Origin: Tetmemena sp. SeJ-2015
Lineage: Eukaryota > Ciliophora > Spirotrichea > Sporadotrichida > Oxytrichidae
DNA: 64,000 nucleotides
Assembly (NCBI GenBank): GCA_027382625.1
Contig: JAJKFJ010022504.1
Location: 62,001-126,000 of the forward strand
Reading direction: 5' to 3'
Position numbers and translations under genes: made by a program. This document shows positions 22,934 to 37,100 of this stretch, piece by piece (within the stretch, counting starts at the first letter, position 1; the number at the start of each line of letters is the position of its first letter). The notes below the pieces were generated by a model. The model saw only the letters and a list, made by a program, of their open reading frames with translations, did no database searches and was not told where the DNA came from.

Positions 22934-23477
22934 ATGCATTAAGAAAATACAAAAATTATTAACTTGAAATGATATTTTATTTTTTAAAAATTAAACTTTT
23001 TTAATAAGCTATGTCTTTCATTCTTTTATTATTTTTATTACAAGTTTATCAATTGTTTTAATTAATTTTTAAAATTAAATAGTTTCAATCTTTTAATATT
23101 CTGCTTTATACAAAAAATAAATAAAATTAAAAATAGTTTTAATATAAAGTTATAGAGTTATTTTTGGTTTGATGTAACTTGAATGATTAAGCTTAATTAA
23201 TTAAAAATAAAGTTCAAAAAAAATTTATAATCTTGGATAAATATTAATGTCAAACATTGTTGCTTTAAGAGGCTAATTGAATGACTGTTTTAACTTATTT
23301 GAGAAATTTATATAATTAGATATGTTTGTATCCGATGATAATAGACTTACAGATGTATTATTAGTTATTTATCAAACTTGAGTAGGTGTAATATCTCACT
23401 AACTAATTCCATTTTTAAATTAAATGATGAATAGACATTCCTAATTATTAGTCAAAGCCAAAATCTTAACTTAAAGC

Positions 23478-26400
23478 ATGCTTAGGCTCATTATTTACCT
23501 CATAGTAATTTCACTTTGCATTCTCTAATCCAAATCCTACTCAAACATATTGTTTATTTAAATAGAGCATGTTTGAGATAAATAATTTATTAACCTTCTA
23601 TAGACATTATTTAAGTATAAATTTATTTAAAGAAGTTTTTAATTTAAAGGATAATAAGAGACAAGGTTTATGACTAAAGTTACTTCAGCCAACAAACATC
23701 TAGGCAGTTAGTTTATAACACTTCCACTAAATTTACTCTCTATAAACCTAGAGTATTTCATAGTTTATATTTTTAAACATTAATCTATTGATTTAAAAAT
23801 ATTTGAGTTTATTGTGAATATAACTATGAGTTGTGCCAGCACTCAACCAAATAGGACTCAGTATTTTTCTCAAAATCTCACCCAATTTTTACCTTCAATT
23901 TTCGAGATTAAAAATTCCCCAGAAGTACTCATCGAGAATTCAACTTTCAAATACTGCACATCTGCAGATAAAGGAACAATATTTAATTTCTTAAATTCAA
24001 CTGTAGCTTTCAAGAACGTGATATTCGATTCTAATTAGGGTATCAATTATTTACATTTTTACTCAAATAATGGAGAGTCTAAATTTTTAAATTAGTGCTT
24101 GGGAAAAGTAGTATTTTTATTAGTCAATAATACTTAATTAAGATTAAAAGTAAATACCCTTTTTCATTCTAATTTTGCGAGGCAGGGAGGATCTATTTAT
24201 TCGAACAATAGTACTTTGAGTTTTGACTTTACGTATTGCAAAATTTTTAAATAATAATTTTATTTCGACTTTTAGACTATAATTTACTTTTGTCACTCAA
24301 TATCCTCAATTTTAAATACTCTTTCAACTACCTCAATTGAATTTAATTCGCATCTATTTAAGGTTAAGCATTTTAATGGAAATTAGACTTCCTATGAATT
24401 CAAGTTACACTTTTATAGTTTTTAATTTTTGTAAAAAGGAAAATTCTTTGTCTCTTTTTTATTTCTTGAATTAAAAGAATTATTTGTTTCAATAGTTTTT
24501 GTCAAATGCAGCAACTGAGGGTGGAGGGATATATTTATACGAGAGTCACAATATTACTTTTACGAATATTTACACCCTTAGCTGTTACTCAACTTACAGA
24601 GGAGGTTTTCTCGCATTCACATAAGATTACAGCAAAAACTATCTCTCCAACAAAGTATATCAATTTCAAATTTATATTTTAAAAAGATAAATTATCTATT
24701 TATTTCAATCATCTGATTCTCATTTGATTCTCATTTATTTTTATTATATTAATTGAAATAAGTTTTCCAATCTCGAAGTTATATTACAATTTCCAACTTA
24801 ACTCTAGAGAGGACTTACTCCTAAATGAATGGAGGGGGTCTTTATCTAGATTATAATAACCTAACCTTTGAGATAACTAATTCCAATATTTCTTAATCCT
24901 TAACTCAAAGAGCCAAGGATTCTCTCGACTAAACATTCTAATAAGAGATTTTCATGTTTGCAAATTCTACTTCTGCAAAATTTGACACTGTCATATTTTC
25001 TGAAAATCTCACAGCTGACAGTTTAGAAATAGGAGCACTCATAAAATCTATAAATGAATTAATTATTTGTTAAATCTATTTCCTAAAATTCATCATTTTC
25101 GATATTAATTAGAAGCTGCATGTTTAAACTAATAAATATCTCTCCCAGTCGAAGTGATCTGGAAAATACTTGCTATTCTTACAGTCAAACTGCAAGTCCA
25201 CCTGCAACTAATACCTCATTAATTTCTATGACTAAAGGCTCCTTTACTTCCTAGAATAATTCATTTCTTGACAATATTCCTAAATTATTATATTTTTTAA
25301 AATAAATTTATTCACAACATACATAATAAATATTTGCACTCATCTTAGAATCTGAATTCTTAATAAATTTTATAGTCTTTTTCTAAAGATTATATAAACA
25401 AAAATGGATGCCGATAAAATAATAATTAAATAATTATAAAAAATTAATTTCTACTTTTAAACTTTAGCTTATAAAATAAAATAAATTCTTTTCAAAGTTT
25501 AAAATCATTTTAAATTTCATAATTTTATTAGTGTTTTGATTTAAGATTTTGAATTATACCTAATATTTTAAAGAATAAATTTCATAATAAATAGTTACTT
25601 TTTCTTTATTTAATTAGAATTGAAAGCTTATAATAAATGTTTAAATATTCAGGGAACTAGATCAGCTCTTATTTCCCTTCTGAACAGTTCATTTTCAGAT
25701 TAATTAAATTAAGTAAAATAGAAGAAATTTACCATCATTTATCCATATTAATTTAGACATAAATAAAAATATTTAAGAAAAATTTATAAAATCTTGTTCA
25801 AATTTCGTCCTTAAATAAATTTTTCAGACATTAAAATAAATAATTTAAATCGTTAGTGTTTTAAGATGATAACTCGACTTTAAGAATCTATTATTTCAAA
25901 ATGGAGTTATTATTTAATGCAGCAATTGTAGTAGTATTATAAAATTAATTAATGTATAACAGTAATTTATTTTTATCATAAGTATTTTGTGTGTGATATC
26001 AATTCCTCTAATGCAATTATAATGCAGTCGTACTCTTGCTTTAGCGATGGATCCTTATTCAAACTAAATAGCTAGAGAGGCAACTTAAATATATCCAGGT
26101 TGTACTACCAATCTTATGCTTTGAGAAATCACCAATACCTTATCTCCCTCAACAATATTCATTCAAATAAAGTTCTTGCTAATATAACTTTGCTAATGAT
26201 TTAAGAGTAAATAAATTGTTTCCCTAATACAGATTACTAAAACATATCATCTGACATCAATCAAACAAATATATATTACAATAATTAGGGAGAAAAAACG
26301 TTTCTTTGCTTCTTATTTTTGAATGATGTTGTAATGGACGACGGGGGTGATGTTTTTGAAACTGGCCTCCTCTTCCAAAATAATCAGCAGCCCATTCAAA

Positions 26401-29400
26401 ATCTTACTCTCAAGAACATCACTGCCTATAAGAAGTCTTATTTCTCTACTTTCCTAGTTTCCAGTGCAATCAGATTTACAAATATAACTCTTGTTCAAAT
26501 CATTTTGGCGTCTGATATGAAGTCTTAAAAGATCTCTGACAATTTAAACATGAATATTTTATTGATTAATTCTCAGGAATTAAATTATTCTCTTTACAAT
26601 AATAATGAAATTGGTTTTGATTAGTGTTTTTGATGAATGACCAAGGAATATTTAATCTGAGTAATATTGGAAATGTGACTTTCTCAAATTTAAGCTTGAC
26701 TTGTTCTAATTACACTGCTTAGTAAATAGAAATGATGCAGGGCTCTAATTTCAACGGATAGCAGTTAAATCCATAATACAATTCCATTCTATTAGCAAAA
26801 GGATTAGATAGTATATCAAATATAATTATAAAATCACTCTTATAAATATTTACTTTCTTCGCAATACTAAGTATTGTACGATTTATGAATATTTTAATCT
26901 TATAAATGGATAAATATTCCAACATTATGCCAATTTAATTCCTAGATTTGTGTTTAATTTAAATTGTTTTTGAATTACTTTATTTTTAATTTATACTCTT
27001 CGTAATGCTCTACAAACAAAATGAACTGCACTAAGACAACTCTTAAGATAGATAGGTTCAACATCTCAAATTTAACTTTTTATTTTATCATTTATAATTT
27101 TAAATATCAAACTGTTACAACTTCTAGAGTGGGGTGATAATTCAGACCACTAAGTGCCTCAATTTATATGTTTCCTACTCTAATTTCACATATCTATCAA
27201 AGGATCCTCAATAAACTAAGATAAAAATTAATGACTATAAAATAAAACAATATATAATTGCCCGCATTCTTTATTTTGTATAAAAATAAATATCTTGTTT
27301 AATATAGTTTTACTTATTTAAACTTTATATTTAATAATTGGAATTCATTTTAAAAGAATTAACTAAAGTTTACGACGGTGGAGTTTCTGGATTTTTCCAA
27401 ACAGAAAACGATACTTAGAATTTATAAATCATCCAAATATGAATGAATATAAAGATAATCATTCCATTAAATTAATTTAAATAAAGAATTTTCTCATCGA
27501 ATACTCTAACTTTACCAATATTATAAGTTATTTTTTATTTATTTTAAGCCTTTTATATCAATTGCAGCAGTAATTTTAAAGGTTCTTAAGTTAAGTTTAG
27601 TAATAAAATATGTTATTTCGAAAACACAAATTCAAAGAAATAAAAAATATTGTGACTGAAGGTAGTATGCTGAGTAATTTTCGATAGAGAGCAGGGTACT
27701 TCAACTTGACCAGTTGCAATTTCTCAAACATCCACTCAACATAGAAGAAGGGCGGCCTGATCTCATCACCTTATTAATCCGATCAATCGGACAAAATTTT
27801 CCTTCTTCAGGAAGCTCTATGGACTAGTAGGGCTTTCATTTTTGACATGTACATTCAAAAAAGTAACTTCAGAAATATCAGTTCTCTTGAAGATGGAGCT
27901 ATCATCCTATACAAGGGATAGTTCTTAAGAACTCTCATAATTATCTTATAAAAATATATATAGGTAATTTTATTCATGCCAAAAAAATATTTCATTTTTC
28001 ATAATAAAAATTTTATCCTTTTTATTAAAACATAAAATTAAATTGCGAGATAATACTATTGTTATAATAAGAATAAATTAATTATTTGTTGATGATAATT
28101 ATAAAGTCTACATTCTTAAATGTAACAACTGAGAAAGCAGGAGCTATAATGAAGTAAGTAAGTATAGCTTGGCAGAGAGTCTAGTTCAATGATAACTTAG
28201 TGAAGGGTTGCTTTGCATATGGAGGAGGCACCTTTGACTTTGATTATATGATGTGGGGCTTTTTGATTTCATCATCCACAGTATAATGCTTTCCACCTGA
28301 CTCAGATCTAATTATCAATGCACTTGAGAAGAAAAACCTATTCACTAAGTTACCAGGGCCAGTTGTTAGAGTTGCTAAGTTCAGAAGAAAGGTCTATTTT
28401 CAGTAATCCACATTTAATTACTTTAAATGTAAGATTCTATTTTTAGAAATAAAATTACTTCTGTGAATTGAATAATAAGAAAGAACTTCAATTGCAAACT
28501 TCACACATTTTTGTTAGAATTTTGATTAGTAGATTCCTTTATATATAATTTAATTATTACAATAATTTGGGCTTTTTAGTTGTACATTTAGTAATTGTGT
28601 AACTTTTGGAAATGGAGCAGTCCTTAGTGTCGGAGTCAGCGATGGAGTACCCTACAGTTTATTTTAAATTATAGTTATTTATTTAATTTATTTCATTTCA
28701 TTAAATATAAATCGCAATTTAGAATTTGTAAAATAAAATATGTTTAAGTTCTCTCTACTATGCTCCTCAAAATATATTTTATTTTATTTTTATAGAGTAA
28801 TCTTATATCATAATTTAAAATAAAATAGCTTTATTTTTATTTAATATGCATATATGAGAGAATTAATTGAGGAAAAAAATTGAATTTTGGGTATAAATAA
28901 AATATACTTTTATTGTGTCAAATAATCTTTTTCTAATATAAAATTTATTTTAATTTTTGATATCAATAATTCCACATTTTTTATTTTGGATTAATTGCGC
29001 AGCAGAACTCATTTCATATTTTAAGCTCACTCATCTTATCTTGTAACTAGGAATCTTGAAGAAATCATAACAGATGAAGCTCATTATTATTTTATTTTTA
29101 TAACCTTAATTTGGGAAATCCAACATTTTCGTTAATTTTATTTTATATTCTATATATTCAAAATGAAGAACAGTATTTTGATTTAATATTCTTTTAAACT
29201 ATAACCCATTATTTATAAATCATGATTAAATTTTATGCTATAGATTCTTCTTACACCAATTACTATAAACCATCTTAAATTTGTTATTTTTATCGTTTAA
29301 CATTTTAAATAAAAAGATAGTTTGCTCAAATTATCAATGAATCACTTAAACATAATCAGAGTTAAAATCATGCTAATATCTGCATCTTTTTTCAATAACA

Positions 29401-31420
29401 AATAAAATAAAATATCAATAAATTCTTCAATAAAAGTCATAAGATATTACATACATAATAAGATAAGCTATTCTTAAATTTGACACATTGTTAATATTTC
29501 TTAACTTTTTTATCCACTAAAATTAAAAAAAAAGAATTTAATTTTAATATGGCATAGTTCATCTACTACTAACTTAATCCATTTTTTAATTAATTCTATT
29601 GTTGATAAAACTCTCAAGTATAAAATACAAAAATGTTTTGCAGTGTTTAACAACACTGCTTATCGAGGAGGAGCGATTGCTATAGTTTAAGGTGACTATT
29701 TTATTGAATACTCCTAAACATTAAAATAAAATAGTTTTCGATAGTCATTAAGTTTATTACTTTTAATTATTTGTTTAATAACTTAATTGCCTTTATATTG
29801 GTTTAGTTCATAAATAATACAGCTTATACGGGTGGAGCAATATCAATTTATTCTCCTTTATTTCACGCGGAAGGAACCTATGTCAATGGCTCTAATAATA
29901 AGGCTTATCTTAAAGGAGGATTTTTTTCTCTTACAAAGGAATACACATCGTCAAGGTCCTAATCATCATTCACTTACTTTTTTGCTTACTCTAATTTCAA
30001 TTCATTTTTATTGTTCTAAAATAAAAATATTTTTCCTAGTGATATTAAATACAAAAGATACAAAAGTGATATCTTTGCAAACTTTCCATTTTAATATAAC
30101 TTAGAAACTCAAAATTCATAATAGCATCAACTAGAAAATTGGTCATTATTTTTTTTGCTAGATTTTAAAAATGTTTGATTAATATTGTACAATGTTGAAT
30201 TTAAATATTAAACGTCTTTTTATTAATTTAAATTAGAAATGGAATTTGATAAATACGTATTAACTGTATTGTACATGTCCTAGCATGATTCATTCTCTTT
30301 TTAGGCATATGATACCCATCTTTTCCAAAATCAATCTCGGCTTTCCTTCTTCTCCAGCAGCACCGGAACCAACTTCCAAGTCTAAGCCCTTGAAAAAAGT
30401 GGCAGTTTGGAAAAATAATTCCGGGACTACAATAATATTCAATTATGAGAAAAATAAAATAATTATAGAATTGATAAAGGGCAAGTAAGGAATTTCAAGC
30501 CATTCAAATATATTTAATAAAATTTATTAATTTAAATATGACTTCAAAATAATTTTTTTGTTCTAATTTCACTAACAATTCTGCCATTTATGGAGGATCA
30601 TTTCATATTGAATGTGAGTTTGTGGGATTTTAAGGGTTATTTAATTTATTTAAAATTATTTATAACTAATCTCTATTATATGCAAGATAGAAAAATTTAA
30701 AATTATATTTACCTTTATATATAAATGATATCTATCATCTTTAGATTTCAGATTTGATAAATCCTGAGATGATAGTGATTTATAATAATTTTGCTCTAAA
30801 TTTAGATATAAAAAAATATGATGAGATATTAATAATCTCTACCTTTAAATTTACTTTTTATAAAAGCAACATTTCTCTGTCTATGGCAACTTTGTATGGT
30901 GGAGAAACTTACTTTTTCAATGGGTTTTAATATTATCCGTTCATCCTTATTTTACATTCCTGGCTAGGAAGCCAGCTTTTTCAGTAAATAGATACTGTTT
31001 TTTATCTTTTTACTGAACTTTAGAGAAGTAACTTTGAAACATTGGCATGTAAGTCAAGATTTAATAAATCTGTAAAATTACCTTATTTTTTGAATTTTTT
31101 CATGCAATAGTAGACCTAAAAGGAGCGCTTACAGTACCAATTTTAGAACAGATGAAAAGACCTTCGTCCTCGTTAATACAGGCTTTACAAAAGATAACTT
31201 AAAATTTTTTAAAAAATTTGGGGTGGATGTATTATATAAGTATCAGTATATAAATACAACTGGGAGTTAGGCAAAGTTAGGATCATCTTCATACTTAGCC
31301 ACCGACTCTACTGAGGAACAGAGAATTGAATCTTCCACAATTGATTGTAATTTTTAGCCATAGGATAATTTGTTCTTCTACGAATAAGCCATAATATGTA
31401 TATCTTCAAAGAAAAGAAAG
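23478..31420 (+). CDS. Giant beta-helix membrane protein gene, N-terminal part in blocks
   Basis: ATG 23478 opens a signal peptide (MLRLIIYLIVISLCILQSKS). Coding blocks follow, separated by AT-rich gaps. 23814-24250 includes VNITMSCASTQPNRTQYF, EVLIENSTFKYC and ARQGGSIYSNNSTLSFDF. 24500-25070 includes MNGGGLYLDYNNLTFEI. 26030-26530 ends DVFETGLLFQNN..SYFSTFLVSSAIRFTNIT. More follow to ~31.4 kb. The recurring N-x-S/T..GG(A/S)(I/V)Y..F pattern is that of right-handed beta-helix (PbH1/POMP-like) repeats in large secreted or surface proteins. Blocks align with the paralog at 58.5-64 kb. Near 25876 the frame slips by one T relative to that paralog. No C-terminal part occurs before 49 kb, so I join this to the blocks at 38-54 kb. 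Confidence 0.6.
30931..31235 (+). mobile_element. Degraded MITE, sister of 44018-44340
   Basis: The start (TATTATCCGTTCATCC), the inner CTGGCTAGGAAGCCAGC palindrome, the GCTTACAGTACCAA and CTTCGTCCTCGTT phrases and the GGGGTGGATGTATTAT end match the reverse complement of 44018-44340. The terminal repeats have decayed more here than in the sister copy. TATTAT borders both ends, as a target duplication or as part of the terminal repeat. It lies inside the beta-helix gene region. Confidence 0.6.
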
Positions 31421-31511
31421 AATCAAATTATATCGATATTTTCATTATACTTTAAACTTTAATTATAATCTTTAAAGATTATTATAAAGGTTTTATAACA
31501 GAATTAAAAAT

Positions 31512-34121
31512 AAATATTAAGATAATAGCATTGATTTTACAAATTTTTTTAATTAATCAACTTATAACTGTAGAATGTTTGAAAATTTCATTAGGAAGGC
31601 TATTAGAGAAAGTCATTTAAAGTGACTGTTTTTATTAATGGAGCAAAAATGATTAGAGAGTAACTTATTAAATTAATTATTAGAATAATTTATAAATTAT
31701 CAGCACTTGGTTCTTCTTCAATTATTAAGACAACAATCTTTGAAGATGTAAGCCTCAGTGGGTGACCACAAGGACAAAATGGTGCCAGTTGAGTTAGTCT
31801 TCACTAGCGATAACTAAATAAGTATTGGGACTTTGCCTATTAATGGTTTTCTTTCTATCAATGGATACTAATGATTATTCTTAGGTTTTTAGTTCTAGTT
31901 GCACTTAGGGTTTCATTACTGAGATAGTTACAAAAATCCAGTACGAATTTTCTTCTAGAGGTAGTTTATTGATGGCTTTTATGGATATGTTCTAGTTTTA
32001 AGAGACTCCAGAGTGTTATTGCTAAGAAAATGACATAGATCTAGACCAAGGATTTTTTCAAAAGTATTTGCAACTATCTCACTTCTATGCAGTAGAGCCT
32101 AATCAGACACTCAAACTCCTAATCGGGGAAAAAATCTTAACACTTTATTTCTCGAGCAAGTAAGAATGCTTTAAGATATTGAGAAACCAGAAGTAGAAGA
32201 GGAGAGATCATTCTAGTAAGTTCTAAAATCTTAGCCTTAACATCTTTATAAAGTTTACAACATAAGGAGTGAGTGGCTATCGTGGTTACTTCAAAATTTT
32301 TAAGAAGTACAAGGAGTCTATCAATTAATCTTCGAAATATAATTATTAGGGATTTATGGAAATCCTTAGCAAAACAACTAGAAAAAAAGCTAAGTGCAAG
32401 CCATCCAAAACTATTTTCACAACTTTAAAACGGAGATGAAAAGAAACTCGATTATAAATGGCTACCTCGACAATGTGATAGAGTGACATCAATGCCAAAA
32501 GAAGCGTGGGGCTTCACTTTTCAGAAAATCTACTAATCTAATACAGCAACTCTATGATCAATTGGTTGATAATAAAAGTCTAAAAGAATAATGAGGCAAA
32601 TAAACTAAATAACTAATACGAATAAGATAAACATTGCAATAACTAGAAGGGAACCTTAGTCCCAAATTTATTATAGTACAATGGACTTCAGTTTAAGAAA
32701 ATTAAACTATTTACAAGCAGAATAGCAGAGTAAATGAACCGGGATACTAAAAAGACGAAATGCATATTTAGGAAGTCTCTGGACTCAAGAACTAACCAAT
32801 TCTTAACCAAGAAGTTTATAGCATTCTAAAATGGCAAGTGCACTTCATATAAATTTTGGACCAAAGGTCAAGCAAAGATCAAAAATTGTATTCTTATGAA
32901 ATAGACATCAAGGCTAAGTTGTCTTCTATTCCATCAGCCCAAGAATTTCAAAAACTATGATAGTTCACACAGCACAAATGATACTTTCTCAAATAGAAGA
33001 ATACCATATCAATAACCTAGGAATCAGCCTTTACCAAACAAGTACAGTAAGAGAAAGAGATAACCTTTTAAGAAAATGTTCACTTTCATTACTCATAGCT
33101 TCAGCTCCACTGGGAGAGAAATAAAATATCAATCAGAATTCACTCATTGAATTCTTCATTCAACCTCACATCCAGGCAGATATAATAAGTGCGGACGAGG
33201 CAACGAACTTATGGAGAAATAAATTGAAAGAGACGATGATTCAAGACTAATAAATGAACAGATTGGTGAAGTTCAACATCTGAACTTGGTAGAATTGTGA
33301 TTTTAGTAACTAATAGTCTAAACCCAATGAAACCCAATCCGATTTAATTCAATAGCAATTAAGTAATAGAATTCAGGAAGCATGTAGGATGCAATCATTT
33401 GACGAATAAAATATTGGTCGAAACAAAGCACCTAAAAGACTATGTTTTACTAGTGGAAAGAGTTGAGACTCTGCGAAAACTGTATAAAACGAAAAGTATT
33501 TATTAAAGGTGAATCTGGTATTTTAAGTAATACAAAATTTGGTGAGTTATTTACGCACATAGCCTCAACATCCAAAAGTTAGACTTATCTTGAAGCTAAT
33601 AGGCATAAAATTGGATAAGAAAAAGCATGAATGAAGTTAAAGAAATCTACAAGATACTGAGATAGATGAGAGTACAAGCCAGAATAGAATTAAAAAGTCA
33701 AATAGCTAAAGAGAGAAGAAATAAAACAAAGAGAAAGAGGTCTAGATAATTGGAATAAAAATGAATAAAGTTAATAAATTATAGTAACATCAGATAACGA
33801 AAGACAAGCGATCACCGGTTAAAAAGATGCTATGAAATGCAGAAATCATCGGATTTTAATATTGTGGTCACCCACTGAGGCTTACATCTTCAAAGATTGT
33901 TGTCTTAATAATTGAAGAAGAACCAAGTGCTGATAATTTATAAATTATTCTAATAATTAATTTAATAAGTTACTCTCTAATCATTTTTGCTCCATTAATA
34001 AAAACAGTCACTTTAAATGACTTTCTCTAATAGCCTTCCTAATGAAATTTTCAAACATTCTACAGTTATAAGTTGATTAATTAAAAAAATTTGTAAAATC
34101 AATGCTATTATCTTAATATTT
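31512..34121. mobile_element. 2.6-kb element with perfect 260-bp terminal inverted repeats
   Basis: Bases 31512-31771 and 33862-34121 are exact reverse complements as far as I can read, starting AAATATTAAGATAATAGCAT and ending GGGTGACCACAA. The 2.09-kb interior is of more balanced composition and has coding character, with a 198-aa ORF at 31843-32439. The termini do not resemble the C4A4-bearing ends of TBE elements, and I see no clear target duplication. It sits between the N-terminal and later blocks of the giant beta-helix gene. Perfect arms suggest a recent insertion or active homogenisation, or an inverted-duplication assembly error. Confidence 0.75.
31843..32439 (+). CDS. 198-aa ORF inside the inverted-repeat element, unknown
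   Basis: ATG 31843 to TGA 32437 is uninterrupted. The product has a hydrophobic start, Cys residues in the first ~75 residues (SSSCTQGF, CYCQEND) and a segment LSLNIFIKFTTQGVSGYRGY that loosely recalls the last strands of a CUB domain. The C-terminus is Lys/Arg-rich. An overlapping frame from ATG 31779 stops at ~31880 and could be an upstream exon. Downstream to ~33760, open frames with protein-like text continue but switch frame and meet TGAs, so the element's gene is either spliced or decayed. No transposase motif was found. Confidence 0.4.
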
Positions 34122-37100
34122 TATTATTTTACAATTTTATATTTTCCTAATACTTATGCAAAGGATGAAAATTTATAACTGCCCATCTAAAAACGATTAT
34201 AGCTGAGAATTTAATAAAAAAGTGAATTATAATAATAAATCAATTATCAAATTATAAATCCGAGGCATTTGAAGCGCTACATGTTGGGATGAAATTATGA
34301 TCATTCGTTTAATCATCAAATTTTAAGATATTTTCATCCTTGCAACTCTTCGCAGGAGTCCTATGTAACTTTTTACCTGGCAAATTTTTTCTAATAATTG
34401 GTTAATCCTTTTTCGGATTTAAAACATAAAAAAATCTTTATTATCTTGAACTAAAAAAATTTAAATTTTAAAAAAAAAGGAGAAAAAAGCCCCTTTTGGG
34501 GGGGCTTTTAAAAATTTGCATCCATTTTAACTTTTTTTAAAATTTTTTAAATTAAATTTATTTTAAAATTTTTAAACAAAAATTTTTTTCCAAATTTTAA
34601 ATTCTTTTAAAAAATTTCCCTTAACCCCAAAAATAAAAAAAATTTGGGGGGGTTTTCAAATTTTTTAATTTTTTAAAATTTAAAAAATTTTTTTTTAATT
34701 TTAAAATTTTAAAAATTTTTCTCCTTTTTAAAAAAAAAATTTTTTATGAATCATTCAATTCAAATTTATTTTTAAAATTTTTTAAAAAAAAATTTTAATG
34801 TTTTTAGGATTTTATTCAAAGTTAAAATTTTTTTAAATTTTATTATCTTTTTCATTGTGAGTAAATTTAAAGAATCAAAAGATTTTTCTCAATAATAACT
34901 CAGCTTCTAAAAAAAAGGGGAGACCCCAAGAATGAAATTTTTTTTAAATTTTCTTTCAAATTGTGGGAAATTTTTAAATTTAAAAAATCAGTTTGATTGG
35001 TTAAAAAATAAATGAAGAGTTTACAATTTTTTTTTCCCCAATTAAAATTTCCCCAGTTTCCCCACCCCCTGATCTGGCTTGTTCGATAGTTTATAAAAAA
35101 TTTAAAATGGGATTTTCCCTGCTTTTATCATCTTTTTAGCACCTTCACCCGAGAGATATGTTTGCGCGCATCCCTCTTCACCTCATCTCTCTTCTTTCGA
35201 ACTTTTTTCGCTTATAACTAAAGGGAATTGAGCCTCCCACAAAAAATTTGAAAGGAAAAAAACCCCTTAAAATTTTTCCCCCTTAAAATCGAATTTTTAA
35301 ATTTAAATTAAATTTTAAAATTGGGCCACTTCAACTTCCCTATTATTCCTTTTAATTTAATTTCAAAATTTTAATTTTTCCTTTTTTATTAAATTCTCAG
35401 CTATATTAAAAAAGGAAAAGGGTTGGAAGTATTTTATGGCAGTTCTAATATCTTCATTTTATATTATGGGTGAAATATGAATACATTAGAGTCAGCAAAA
35501 AATACAATTTTTTTAAAAAAAATCATGCTTTATTTGTATCTGTAGATATTTATTTTGACTGAGACTTAGACTTTCCCTCTCTATATCTCAGGTATTTCAC
35601 TATTTTTATCTCTTGAGAAAACTAGTTATCTGAACTTTATTTTTTTCCAAAAACCTATTTTGTTAAAAATTAAAAATAAAGGAATTTATTTATTGAAAAA
35701 GGAAAATCTTTTTTTTAAATGAAGTGCTTTACTCATTTGTAATATCTAAATGATGAATCTCATTCGTTTCAAAGAGTTCCCATTCGAACCTTAATTATAA
35801 CTATTAGCTCAAGTTAATTCTGACATGAATCGGTAACATAGAATGAATTAAAGCTTAAACGTGTCAAAAATAATGTTATACACTTCAAGGTTTACTTACC
35901 TCTTACTTATAGAGATGCTTGCAGTCAATAAGGTTAGTCTCGAAAGAAGACTTTAAGAATACATAACTCTGCCCTTTTTAATATATTATTTAAAATTGAA
36001 ATGATTCATATATTCTTACTCAGCAAACTACAGTTAAAGCTCTAAATTTATTCAAGAATATAAACTTAATTATTCTTTTAATCATTTAATCGTGACTAAT
36101 CTATATTATTATCCATTTTTTAGTAAATGTTTTTAACCCTCTTTTAAAATAATTTTTTAAAAACCCCAAGAAAAACAAAGCTTCAGTATTTTAGGGTTTA
36201 CTTTATTTCCCCCCCCAAAACAATTCAATTTTTATAAAATAGTGCATGTTTAATACTATGTACATTTAAATTGACACAAACTTAAATCATGTAAAAAATA
36301 TAATAAATAAATTTTGGGAAATGGAATAAATTGCAAAAATGCTGTCAAAATAAAAAATTTCATTGATTTCATTTGAGGCGCAGAAGATTGTCAGATATCT
36401 TAATAATAAATACTAGAGATTAGGTATTAATAATATAAGAGCTGTCAATACAGACAGACAAATAGACTTTTTGTTATTACTCACCAAAATTTCATTAAAT
36501 AATCTGAAGTCTTAAACAGAGAGTCAAAAAATTCCTACTTTTGTTGCTTTTTTTTTAAAATATTCTTGGACCTAACTTTAGAAATAATTCTGGTCATTAT
36601 ATTTTTATTTTATAAAAAAAAAAATTTATGACCAATTCCTAAAAAACTTTTCCCAAAAATTTCTTTCCCCTTTTAAAATTTTTTTAAAAAAAACTTCCAA
36701 GGAAATTTTTTTTCACAAATTTTACTATAATTTTTTTTCCCTTTTTAATTTAAACTAGCGATATTTTCTTTTGGTTTTTTAAATTTTTCAAAATTTTTTC
36801 TTCAAATTTTAAAAATTATAAGAATTATTTTTTATTTTAATTAAAAAATTTTAAGTTTTGGGAAAGAATTTAAATAAATTTTTAAAAAAAAAAATTTTTT
36901 TATTAAAAGGTTTTTTTATTTGGGGAAAAAATTTTAAAAAAGGAAAAGGAATCTTTTAAATAATTTTCAACCCTTAATCAAAAAAAAATTAAAAAAAGTA
37001 ATTTTTTAATTTAAATAATTTAAAAAAGAAAAATTTTTTCCAACTTTTACGGTAATTTTTTTATTTTAAAGTAAAGTAAATTTTAAAATTTAAATTAAAA

